Below, in pieces: positions 37,005 through 43,862 of a DNA stretch of 64,000 nt; position 1 is the stretch's first letter, and every line of letters starts with the position of its first letter. The stretch is from Nisaea denitrificans DSM 18348 (lineage in GTDB: Bacteria; Pseudomonadota; Alphaproteobacteria; Thalassobaculales; Thalassobaculaceae), in contig NZ_AUFM01000021.1 in the NCBI RefSeq assembly GCF_000426505.1, positions 1 through 64,000 on the forward strand. Direction: 5' to 3'. Below the pieces are notes generated by a model. The model was not told the DNA's origin. It was given only the letters and a program-made list of their open reading frames with translations, and did no database searches. Made by a program: the position numbers and the translations under genes.

Positions 37005-37030
37005 AATAATGCTCATGTCGATAGCGTCAA
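37001..37030 (-). promoter_or_regulatory. Candidate ohr promoter
   Basis: TTGACG at 37030-37025 and TTTATA at 37006-37001 (read on the minus strand) with 18 bases between. The -10 is inside the 18-bp palindrome, so bound OhrR would block polymerase. Confidence 0.5.
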
Positions 37031-37043
37031 GGGCTTGCGATTA

Positions 37044-37057
37044 AATCGTGTGCGATT
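37044..37057. promoter_or_regulatory. Second, imperfect OhrR-like operator near the ohrR promoter
   Basis: AATCGTGTGCGATT is a dyad with a mismatched centre and shares the ATCGTG/CGAT half-sites of the first site. It lies between TTGCGA (37035-37040) and TTAAAT (37056-37061), a possible promoter of ohrR, which suggests autoregulation. Confidence 0.55.
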
Positions 37058-37088
37058 AAATTTCTCCTGAACCTCTCTGGAGAGATCC

Positions 37089-37550
37089 ATGACGGACCCG
37101 CATTCGGAAAAGCACCAGCCGCCTCATCTGGACGACTTTCTGTGTTTCGCCCTCTACAAGGCGCATCACGCCATGAACCGGTTCTACAAGCCGCTTCTGG
37201 GAGAGCTCGGGCTGACCTATCCGCAATATCTGGTGCTGATGGCCCTGTGGGAGCAGGACGATCAGAGCGTCGGTCAGCTTGGTGAGCTGCTGCATCTTGA
37301 ATCGAACACCCTGACGCCTTTGCTGAAGCGGCTTGAAAGTGCAGGGCTGGTGCGCCGCCGCCGTACCGCCAACGACGAACGCCAGGTGCAGGTTTCCCTT
37401 ATGCCGGAGGGGCGGGAGCTGAAGCAGAAGTCCTGGGACGTCGCGGCCTGCCTGTTCGAGACCATCGGCATGAGCCGGGAGGAGATTGGCACACTGGTCG
37501 AGGATCTGAATGGTGTCACCGGTGCCGTGGTTGCCGGGCGGGGCAGATAA
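37089..37550 (+). CDS. ohrR: Organic peroxide-sensing MarR-family repressor OhrR
   Basis: Redox-sensing repressor of ohr. The 153-residue winged-helix protein starts with a helix containing DDFLCFALYKA, where C19 is in the position of the peroxide-sensing cysteine of OhrR. The DNA-binding part has VGQLGELLHLESNTLTPLLKRL (recognition helix around LESNTLTPLLKRL) and the wing RRTANDERQVQV. GGAGAG precedes the ATG. The gene is divergent from ohr. A second cysteine in DVAACLFETIG near residue 121 could support the two-cysteine mechanism of xanthomonad OhrR. Confidence 0.95.
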   Translation: MTDPHSEKHQPPHLDDFLCFALYKAHHAMNRFYKPLLGELGLTYPQYLVLMALWEQDDQSVGQLGELLHLESNTLTPLLKRLESAGLVRRRRTANDERQVQVSLMPEGRELKQKSWDVAACLFETIGMSREEIGTLVEDLNGVTGAVVAGRGR

Positions 37551-37567
37551 CTTGCCTCTGCCTTTTT
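37542..37567 (+). terminator. Intrinsic terminator after ohrR
   Basis: GGCAGA and TCTGCC pair around a 9-base loop and are followed by five T. The stem overlaps the ohrR stop codon region (TAA at 37548-37550 is in the loop). Confidence 0.65.
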
Positions 37568-37616
37568 GTCGGCTAAATCATGGCTATGATGGGTTGTCCT
37601 GACAAAGGAGCCATAG

Positions 37617-37895
37617 ATGAAGACTCTACCGTCGCTAGCCGTACTTCTTGGCCTGTCCATGGCCGTCGCCGCGGGACCTGCAAGGGCCGCCGAAGAGCCG
37701 CCTGCAGACACGATCGAGCGCGGAGCGCAGATGGTGCTCGACGGCCTGCGCGCTTTCTTTTCCTCGATCCCGCAATACGAGGCACCGGAAGTCCTGCCGA
37801 ACGGCGACATTATCATCCGCCGGGTCAATCCGAAGGGCGGGCAGCCGGACAAGCATGACGGCGACGAGAGTGAGGACAAAGGCCTAAAGCTCTGA
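37617..37895 (+). CDS. Small secreted protein of unknown function
   Basis: 92-residue protein with a signal peptide (hydrophobic LAVLLGLSMAVAAG, cleavage after PARA at about residue 24). The mature part has one amphipathic helix, TIERGAQMVLDGLRAFFSSI, a short strand pair PNGDIIIRRVN and a charged, Gly/Asp/Lys-rich tail. I do not recognise it. AAAGGAG lies seven to ten bases before the ATG. It is isolated between the ohrR terminator and the PepSY operon, so it is probably a single-gene transcript. Confidence 0.75.
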   Translation: MKTLPSLAVLLGLSMAVAAGPARAAEEPPADTIERGAQMVLDGLRAFFSSIPQYEAPEVLPNGDIIIRRVNPKGGQPDKHDGDESEDKGLKL

Positions 37896-38032
37896 GCTAA
37901 TCCTGCGCGTAAGCATCCGCTTACAGGGCTTCTCATAAGCGAAAAGCGCATTCCGTAACGGTATGTCATGCGCCATCTGCAGATCACCGGCGGCAATCAT
38001 GTTGTCGGACAATCTGAAGATTGGAGACAGTC

Positions 38033-38302
38033 ATGAAGAAGCTGATGCTCGGTGTCTGCGCTGCGGCGCTCATCGCCATTCCCCTGGTTGGTTACAGCGT
38101 TGCCGGAACCGACAGCAAATCCGGCGAGCGGCTGTCGGATGCACAGGTCCGGACCCTGCTCGAAAAGCAGGGCTACGAAATTATCCGGTTGGAACACGAC
38201 GACGATGAGATCGAGGTCTATGTGAAACGCGATGGTGTGACGTGGGAGCTGGAACTCGATCCGGTGACCGGTAAGACCCTCGAACAGGAGCGCAAGGACT
38301 GA
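38033..38302 (+). CDS. Small periplasmic PepSY-domain protein
   Basis: 89-residue protein with a signal peptide (MKKLMLGVCAAALIAIPLVG, cleavage near YSVAG) and one PepSY domain: LSDAQVRTLLEKQGYEIIRLE followed by EIEVYVKRDGVTWELELDPVTGK-like strands. PepSY domains often inhibit or modulate neighbouring proteins. ATG 38033 with GGAGA upstream is preferred over an in-frame TTG four codons earlier. The stop overlaps the cytochrome gene start (TGATG), so it is the first gene of a three-gene operon. Confidence 0.88.
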   Translation: MKKLMLGVCAAALIAIPLVGYSVAGTDSKSGERLSDAQVRTLLEKQGYEIIRLEHDDDEIEVYVKRDGVTWELELDPVTGKTLEQERKD

Positions 38303-38862
38303 TGGACGGGAGCCGCCCGGTGCCCCTTCGGCTCTGGGACCCGGTCGTCTGCATCACACACTGGACCGTCGCGGTCTGCGTCCTGCTGAATTTCACTGTC
38401 GTTTCGGAACATTCGGAGCTGCATGAATGGCTCGGTTATGTGGCGCTCGCGATGGTCGTGTTGCGGATGATCTGGGGCGTCGTCGGAGCCCGACGCGCCC
38501 GGTTCTCTTCCTTTCCGCCCAGCCTGACGGCCGCGCGGGATCGTGCCCGGACCATGTTAAGTCCCGGCAGGCATGGGCATGGAGAGGCAAACCGGTCCCA
38601 CAATCCTCTGGGCGCGCTGATGGTCTATGGGCTGTGGGGCATGTTGTTCGCGGTTGCCGGAACGGGCATCCTGCTGGAAAATTTCGGTGAGGCCAGCCAG
38701 ATTGGCGAGGTTGCCGAAGAGGTGCATGAGGTTACGGCAAATCTCCTGGTTCTCATGGCCGCCTTGCATGTCGGCGGTGTATTGCTGGAATCGAGACTTT
38801 CCGGGATCAATCTGATCCGGCAAATGACATGGAGCCGGCGCGGCAAGTCCGGGCCTGTGTGA
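38302..38862 (+). CDS. Cytochrome b561-family membrane protein
   Basis: 186-residue diheme b-type cytochrome of the bacterial b561/Ni-Fe hydrogenase b-subunit fold. It starts PVPLRLWDPVVCITHWTVAVC and has four hydrophobic segments (about 15-35, 43-62, 103-124, 143-162). Candidate haem-ligand histidines are H20, H41, H142 and H156. It probably passes electrons from the quinone pool to a periplasmic acceptor. The small PepSY partner upstream and the membrane regulator downstream suggest a small redox-linked signalling unit (inference). Confidence 0.88.
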   Translation: MDGSRPVPLRLWDPVVCITHWTVAVCVLLNFTVVSEHSELHEWLGYVALAMVVLRMIWGVVGARRARFSSFPPSLTAARDRARTMLSPGRHGHGEANRSHNPLGALMVYGLWGMLFAVAGTGILLENFGEASQIGEVAEEVHEVTANLLVLMAALHVGGVLLESRLSGINLIRQMTWSRRGKSGPV

Positions 38863-38872
38863 GGGGGCATTC

Positions 38873-39415
38873 TTGGGCGACACTGATTCAAAAGCCAGAT
38901 TGCGGCGGCGGGTCTATGGGCTCGCCGCCGTTCTTGTTCTGCAGTCCGTTTGCGCGGTGTTCTTTGTCGGCGACGCGATCAGGGATCTGCACTTCTCCGG
39001 CTTGTCCGGGCACGATGTGCTGGAGGCGGCTGTTGCTGTCGCACTTGTGTCAGGCATCGTCTTCGGTGCAATTGAAATGCGCCGGACGATCGAGCAGGCG
39101 GGACGGGCGGAAGAAGCTGTAACGATTGCGTCCGGCGCGCTTGGTACGATGATCGGAGAGCATTTCAAGCACTGGCAACTGACTGGTGCCGAAGCAAACG
39201 TTGCGATGCTCGCCATCAAGGGGTTCGAGATAGCGGAAATCGCGGAGATCCGAAGGACCGCGGCAAGCACTGTCAGGGCCCAGCTTACCCGCATCTATGC
39301 CAAGGCCGGGGTGACCAGCCGCTCCCAACTGGTCAGCCTGTTCATTGACGATCTGCTCGGCGGCCCGTTGCCAGGGATGGAGGCGACGGAAGAAACCTCT
39401 TCGGCCGAGCGTTAA
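38873..39415 (+). CDS. Membrane-anchored LuxR-type transcription regulator
   Basis: 180-residue protein with two hydrophobic helices near the N terminus (about 15-36 and 48-67), a short linker helix, and a LuxR-type helix-turn-helix domain at 102-158 (LTGAEANVAMLAIKGFEIAEI, shown as LTGAEANVAMLAIKG, then STVRAQLTRIYAKAGVTSRSQL). No receiver or autoinducer domain is present. The start is TTG 38873 with GAGGGGG five bases upstream. It presumably binds DNA while attached to the membrane. Its TAA overlaps the TAA of the convergent ybaK-like gene over the palindrome TTAA. Confidence 0.85.
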   Translation: MGDTDSKARLRRRVYGLAAVLVLQSVCAVFFVGDAIRDLHFSGLSGHDVLEAAVAVALVSGIVFGAIEMRRTIEQAGRAEEAVTIASGALGTMIGEHFKHWQLTGAEANVAMLAIKGFEIAEIAEIRRTAASTVRAQLTRIYAKAGVTSRSQLVSLFIDDLLGGPLPGMEATEETSSAER

Positions 39416-39879
39416 CCGAGATCTGCGATTGTGGCGCCGGTGGCGTCACGAAGCGCGGTGCCGGTGATCTCGAACACCGCATTCGGCGCACCGGCCGCCG
39501 CCCAGACTGTTCCGAAGCCAAGCAAAGTCTCGTCCATCCAGGTCGTGACCGGGGTCAGATGTCCGAGCGGGGAGACACCGCCGATGGCGAAACCGGTGAT
39601 CTCGCGGACTTCCTTCGGATCGGCCCGTTCCAGCGGCTCGCCAACCAGCGCCGCCGCCTTTTCCAGATCCACCTGATTGGCGCCGGAGACCAGCAGCAGT
39701 TTCAGCGCCCCCGTCTCGCCACCCTTGAAGATCAGCGACTTCACGATCTGCGCAATATCGCAGCCGCAGGCGGCGGCGGCTTCGGCGGCGGTCCGTGTAG
39801 AGTCCGGCATACGCAGGATCTCGATGGTCAGCCCGGCCGCCTCGGCGGCTGCTTTCACACGATTGACGCTCTTGCTCAA
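39412..39879 (-). CDS. YbaK/ProX-type aminoacyl-tRNA deacylase
   Basis: Trans-editing enzyme of the YbaK/INS superfamily that hydrolyses mischarged Cys-tRNA-Pro or Ala-tRNA-Pro. The 155-residue protein contains the conserved lysine in AQIVKSLIFKGG (K47), LLLVSGANQVDLEKAAAL, and the GFAIGGVSPLGHL loop. The family name is secure; the specific tRNA substrate is not. It overlaps the upstream-facing LuxR gene by 4 bp at the stop codons. The 200 bp between its start and the RTX terminator show no further gene. Confidence 0.92.
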   Translation of the reverse strand: MSKSVNRVKAAAEAAGLTIEILRMPDSTRTAAEAAAACGCDIAQIVKSLIFKGGETGALKLLLVSGANQVDLEKAAALVGEPLERADPKEVREITGFAIGGVSPLGHLTPVTTWMDETLLGFGTVWAAAGAPNAVFEITGTALRDATGATIADLG

Positions 39880-40021
39880 GGGGGTCCGTCTTTCAGGAGG
39901 GGGGCAAGAGAGGAGTGGAGCGCAGGCGCGAAGGAGTCGTCAATCGCCAATCGTCAACCGATGGCAGCGGCGCATGCCTCTCTATTGGCCGTGCGGAATT
40001 GGGCGGGCTCTTCAACCGGGG

Positions 40022-40066
40022 TTGAAAATAAAGAACGAGCCCCGCAACAGAGATTGCGGGGCTCGT
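40022..40066 (-). terminator. Intrinsic terminator downstream of the RTX gene
   Basis: On the minus strand ACGAGCCCCGCAA and TTGCGGGGCTCGT form a perfect 13-bp stem (40066-40035) with a six-base loop, followed by TCTTTATTTT. It starts 17 bases after the RTX stop codon. Confidence 0.9.
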
Positions 40067-40082
40067 ACACATTAATCTGAAA

Positions 40083-40886
40083 TCAGATGATCAAGAAGTC
40101 TGCCGCACTGAGATCGCTTGGCGCGACGCCGATAAGGGTGACAGTGTTGTCCCCACCGAGCGCGATCACCGCATCGCCGTTTTCGTTCTCGGTAACCCGA
40201 GACAGCAATTCCTGAGCGCTTTCGGGACCATCGTTGGCATCACCCTCGACATCAATCGGGTCCCACGCGATGACATCACCGTTGTCCGGGGCGAAATCAT
40301 AGACCGTGTCCTGACCGGACTGGCCTGCGAACACGAACGTGTCGGCACCGGCTCCGCCGGTCAGCTGATCGTCATGGCGGCCGCCGTTCACTATGTCGTT
40401 GCCGTCACCGCCGTCGATCGTGTCGTTGTCCCGCCCGCCATGCAGCCAATCATTGCCAGCGCCACCATCCAGCGTGTCATTGCCGAAGTTGCCATAGGCA
40501 AAATCGTCTCCGTTCCCGCTGAGGACGGTATCGTTGTCTTGTCCCCCGTAGAGAATGTCGTACCCATCATCTCCGTCGAGGTGATCGGAGCCAGTGTTGC
40601 CGTAGATGATGTCATCGTCGGCTTCGCCATAGAGATCATCATCGCCGTTTCGGCCATACAACAAGTCCGAGCCGATGCCGCCATACAGATCGTCATGACC
40701 TTCGTGCCCTTCCAGATGGTCATCATCCAGATCGCCGTAGTCATCATCGTCATCGTCATCGTCATCGCTATCATAAAGATGGTCGTAATGATCATCTTCA
40801 TCATCATCGTCGTCGTCGTCATCATGGGCGAGTTCTGCGAACAACTTTTCGTTCCAGTCGTCATCGAGTTCGTCGAAGCTAGCCAT
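40083..40886 (-). CDS. RTX calcium-binding protein with polyaspartate tracts
   Basis: 267-residue protein from ATG 40886 (GAGGAG eight bases upstream; the longer frame to 41024 overlaps the kinase gene). There is no N-terminal signal peptide. Residues 21-60 carry two runs of Asp (about 22-29 and 41-49) with some His and Tyr. Residues about 66-185 are RTX nonapeptides of the GGxGxDxLx type (GGIGSDLLYG, GGAGNDWLHG, GGDGNDIVNG). The C terminus, FVFAGQSGQDTVYDFAP to LSAADFLII, is a typical type I secretion signal. No type I exporter is in the window. Downstream of a two-component system on the same strand, with its own promoter and operator-like repeats. Confidence 0.9.
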   Translation of the reverse strand: MASFDELDDDWNEKLFAELAHDDDDDDDDEDDHYDHLYDSDDDDDDDDDYGDLDDDHLEGHEGHDDLYGGIGSDLLYGRNGDDDLYGEADDDIIYGNTGSDHLDGDDGYDILYGGQDNDTVLSGNGDDFAYGNFGNDTLDGGAGNDWLHGGRDNDTIDGGDGNDIVNGGRHDDQLTGGAGADTFVFAGQSGQDTVYDFAPDNGDVIAWDPIDVEGDANDGPESAQELLSRVTENENGDAVIALGGDNTVTLIGVAPSDLSAADFLII

Positions 40887-40922
40887 TAGTTTCTCCTCGG
40901 CTCCATTCGCGACGAGAGTCGC

Positions 40923-40967
40923 CGTATAGCGTGCAACACTCTCACGCAAACCTGACGTGAACCTGAC
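40923..40967 (-). promoter_or_regulatory. Promoter with three 11-bp phased direct repeats (OmpR-type operator)
   Basis: Read on the minus strand: GTCAGGTT (40967-40960), GTCAGGTT (40956-40949) and the weaker GTGAGAGT (40945-40938), each 11 bp apart, then a -10-like TATACG (40928-40923). Helical-turn-phased direct repeats just upstream of a -10 are the binding pattern of PhoB/PmrA/OmpR-type regulators, and such a regulator is encoded just upstream. Confidence 0.6.
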
Positions 40968-40992
40968 AGCTTTGAAAAAAACGGTTGGGTTA

Positions 40993-42333
40993 CTAAAAGC
41001 GGATGATCGCCTCGAACCCGTCATTGCGTCCGGTCGTCGGGGACCGGAGTTCGAGCGTTCCTCCAGCCTGCTCCACGATCGTCTTCACGATCGCGAGCCC
41101 GAGGCCGCTGCCTTCGGATCTGGAACGACCGCGGGAAAACCGGTCCGTCAGGTGAGACAACTTCTCACCGGGAACGACAGCGCCTTCGTTGATCACCCGA
41201 ATCGAACAGTCTTTCCCGATCAGCACGATCACCGTGCAATCCTTCGCGCCGTGAACCAGGGCATTTTCAATCAGGTTCCGGAGGGCGATCGCGAGCGCAT
41301 CGAGATCGGTCTCTACAACATCCTGACCTTCTTCGTCGGTCTCATTGACGAGCTTCACCAGCCCTGCATAGGGTGTCTTGCGGTCGAATTCATCCACGAG
41401 ATACTGTGCGACGTAGCCGAGTTTCATCGGCTCGCGTTTCAGGGCCACCCCGGCTTCTGCTCTTGAAAGCTGCAGCAGCTTCTCGACCAGGCCACCAAGC
41501 TCACGAAGGATCTCTTCGATCCGTCTAACCCGATCCGTTGCCGGATGCTGCTGAAGGTCAGCCTTGAGGCGGGATACCTGCGCCAAGGCAGAGGCCACGG
41601 GTGTGCGCAGCTCATGAGCGCTGCTTGAGGCAAAGGCGCGTTCCGCCTGCAGTGATTTCTGCAAGCGTTCGAGCAACCGATTTACATCTTCCACAATCGG
41701 GCTCAGTTCCTGCGGGAGTGATTCATCGTCGATAGGCGCTGTGTTACCGCCTCCGCGAGAAGCGATCGACGCGCGGACGCTTGTAATCGGACGTAGCGTT
41801 CCCAGAACGAAACAGCGAACGATGAAGGCGGAAAGGGGCAACAACACGAACAAAGGCGCGGTCAGGGTAAGCACCAGATTGAAGAGTGCTTCGTCACGGT
41901 GATCCAGGGCTTCGGCGACCTGGATGAAGACATCCTGGCCGGCACTCGGCTCGGTATAGACGCGCCAGCCATTCCGGTTCGCGTAGCCTGGGGTCAGGGG
42001 TGTCTTGAAACCCTGCTTCGGCGCATCGTGCGAACGGATGAGCACGCGGCCGTCTGATGCCCGGATCTGGTATATGAGGTATTCTTCATGCTCTGCGACA
42101 ACGATCTCTTCGCGGATCTCGCGCGACCATTCCACGGGCTCGCCTCGCTCCTTCAGGTCTTCGACCGCAAGTGGCAGCAATCGCTGCGCGATTTCCTGAA
42201 GTGCGCTGTCGAATACCTCGTTGAATTCGTATCGGATAACAAACGCGGTCGTTACCGCCGCCGCGATCCAGAGGAGTGCGAGAGCCGCGCTCAGGCGGAC
42301 AGTCAATCGCTGCGTAAGGCTCCATCGTGCCAT
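40993..42333 (-). CDS. Two-component sensor histidine kinase
   Basis: 446-residue membrane kinase of the EnvZ/QseC/PmrB-like layout: membrane helices at about 12-34 and 150-175 enclose a periplasmic sensor of about 115 residues rich in Glu (EEIVVAEHEEYLIYQI). A HAMP-like linker follows, then the dimerisation domain with H240 in SSAHELRTPV, and the ATPase domain with the N-box LRNLIENALVHG and G-box GSGLGLAIVKTI. The response-regulator gene ends 2 bp upstream, so the pair is one operon. The ligand is unknown; the acidic sensor could bind cations (inference). Confidence 0.94.
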   Translation of the reverse strand: MARWSLTQRLTVRLSAALALLWIAAAVTTAFVIRYEFNEVFDSALQEIAQRLLPLAVEDLKERGEPVEWSREIREEIVVAEHEEYLIYQIRASDGRVLIRSHDAPKQGFKTPLTPGYANRNGWRVYTEPSAGQDVFIQVAEALDHRDEALFNLVLTLTAPLFVLLPLSAFIVRCFVLGTLRPITSVRASIASRGGGNTAPIDDESLPQELSPIVEDVNRLLERLQKSLQAERAFASSSAHELRTPVASALAQVSRLKADLQQHPATDRVRRIEEILRELGGLVEKLLQLSRAEAGVALKREPMKLGYVAQYLVDEFDRKTPYAGLVKLVNETDEEGQDVVETDLDALAIALRNLIENALVHGAKDCTVIVLIGKDCSIRVINEGAVVPGEKLSHLTDRFSRGRSRSEGSGLGLAIVKTIVEQAGGTLELRSPTTGRNDGFEAIIRF

Positions 42334-42335
42334 AT

Positions 42336-42992
42336 TCAGATCACCAGATTGTAGCCCACGCCCCGCTGCGTGTTGATCAACTCGGCGCCGAGCTTTTTCC
42401 TTAAGCGGCTGATATGCACCTCCACCGCGTTGCTTTCGACTTCCTCGCCGAACTCGTAGAGCGCTTCCTCAAACTTTTCCTTCGATATGACCGTGCCGGG
42501 TCGGCGTGAGAGCAGATCGAGTATCGCCCATTCCCGCCGCGTGAGAGCAATTTCCGCACCGTTCTTTCGAACCAGCTTTGCCGTAATATCGACCGAGACG
42601 TCACCGAAATCGACAACCTGCTTCAGATTTCCAACATAACGTCTGATCACCGCATGAATGCGCGCCGACAGCTCTTCCAGATCGAAGGGTTTTACAAGGT
42701 AATCGTCCGCACCGGCGTTAAGGCCTGCGATCCGGTCGCTGATCTGGTCCTGTGCGGTAAGGATGAGCACAGGGCAGCTACTACCCCGCTCACGCATGGA
42801 CTTGAGCAGATCAATACCATTTCCGTCCGGCAGATTCAGATCCAGAAGCAAGAGCTCGTAGTCAGTTGCGACAGCCGCCGCGTCTGCATCGGCCAGCGTC
42901 TGCACCCAGTCGACGGCATGGCTCTCGCTTCGAAGCTGCTCCTGGACAGCCGCGCCAAGATGATGCTCATCCTCAATCAGGAGTATGCGCAC
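42336..42992 (-). CDS. OmpR-family response regulator
   Basis: 218-residue regulator. The receiver domain has the acidic pair in LIEDEH (residues 7-9), phospho-acceptor D51 in LLLLDLNLPDG, and K in DYLVKPFDLEEL. The C-terminal winged helix (about 125-218) has LTRREWAILDLLSRRPGTVI and EVHISRLRKKLGAELI with the closing TQRGVGYNL hairpin. The start is GTG at 42992. It partners the kinase gene immediately downstream and most likely acts at the repeat site in front of the RTX gene. Confidence 0.95.
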   Translation of the reverse strand: MRILLIEDEHHLGAAVQEQLRSESHAVDWVQTLADADAAAVATDYELLLLDLNLPDGNGIDLLKSMRERGSSCPVLILTAQDQISDRIAGLNAGADDYLVKPFDLEELSARIHAVIRRYVGNLKQVVDFGDVSVDITAKLVRKNGAEIALTRREWAILDLLSRRPGTVISKEKFEEALYEFGEEVESNAVEVHISRLRKKLGAELINTQRGVGYNLVI

Positions 42993-43145
42993 GCAAAGCC
43001 TCTCTCAACTGGTTGTGACGACATGTCGTTCCGTCAATGCCGCACACCTTCCGGCAATGCCGCTGGAAATGCAAATATCCGGGCTCGTGGTCCAACACGC
43101 GGCACATAGGAGCCGATTGGCTTGGGCCGCTTCCGGAACGGGCTG

Positions 43146-43856
43146 TTATAAGGGGGGCGGCTTGAGGATGGAGTGACGAAGCGATTGAAGCGCGGGTGAC
43201 CGGAAGTCGTCAATTAAGAGATCAGCCCCGATGAGTGGAGCTGGATCGCCCGCACCGGTAATTGCGACTGAAAAGACACCGGCGCCGATGAGCGCGGTCA
43301 GCCCGCTTGGCGAATCCTCGAACCCGATTGCCGCCTCTGCCGTGCAGCCGATGCGAGAGAGGCCTTCCAGATAAGGTCCCGGGTCCGGTTTACCCAAGGG
43401 CACTTCTTCCGCGACAACAATTGCGTCGAAGCGGTCCGCAAGGCCAAGCGCGCGCAGCATCAGATCCGCATTCGCCCTCGGTGCGTTGGTTACAACGGCG
43501 GTTTTCAGACTGTGCTCGGCGGCCCAGTCCAGAAGCTCGGTCAGTCCTGGCATTCTGTCCAGCTGGACGACGCTGTTCCGGAACAGCTGCTCCTTCAGGT
43601 CGACATACTCCCGGCCCTTGCCTTCGGGATCTTCGGGAAACAGAAAGTGTCGGATGTCGTCATTGGCGCCGCCATGCAGGTGCGCTTCATAGTCTGGCCG
43701 GGAAATCTCGCGGTCGAATGTCGCGAGAGCGGCGTTGGTCGCGTCGACATGCAATTCGGCGGTGTCCACGAGCGTGCCGTCGAGATCGAACAGCAACGCA
43801 TCGAGACGGAGAGGGACGGGGCGCTTGCCCGTCCCCTGCAGGATACTGCCTTGCAC
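43146..43856 (-). CDS. HAD-superfamily phosphatase at the end of the gcv operon
   Basis: 236-residue subfamily IA HAD hydrolase, beta-phosphoglucomutase/phosphoglycolate-phosphatase-like. Motif I is LLFDLDGTLVDT with D24 and D26, motif II TAVVTNAPRAN, motif III the lysine of PLGKPDPGPY, motif IV IGFEDSPSGLTALIGAG. It starts (GTG 43856) only 6 bp after the gcvP stop, so it should be cotranscribed with gcvTHP and fall under glycine control. A substrate such as 2-phosphoglycolate would fit the pathway but is inference. Confidence 0.88.
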   Translation of the reverse strand: MQGSILQGTGKRPVPLRLDALLFDLDGTLVDTAELHVDATNAALATFDREISRPDYEAHLHGGANDDIRHFLFPEDPEGKGREYVDLKEQLFRNSVVQLDRMPGLTELLDWAAEHSLKTAVVTNAPRANADLMLRALGLADRFDAIVVAEEVPLGKPDPGPYLEGLSRIGCTAEAAIGFEDSPSGLTALIGAGVFSVAITGAGDPAPLIGADLLIDDFRSPALQSLRHSILKPPPL

Positions 43857-43862
43857 CGTTAC

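Noticed and set aside
40374-40889. 171-codon + strand frame rich in Val and Ile that could pass for a membrane protein
   Set aside because: It is the complement of Asp/Gly-rich RTX repeats (GAT and GAC read in reverse give ATC and GTC), so the hydrophobicity is an artefact.
40887-41024. 46-residue N-terminal extension of the polyaspartate RTX protein
   Set aside because: It would overlap the kinase gene and cover the promoter repeats; ATG 40886 has a good ribosome-binding site.
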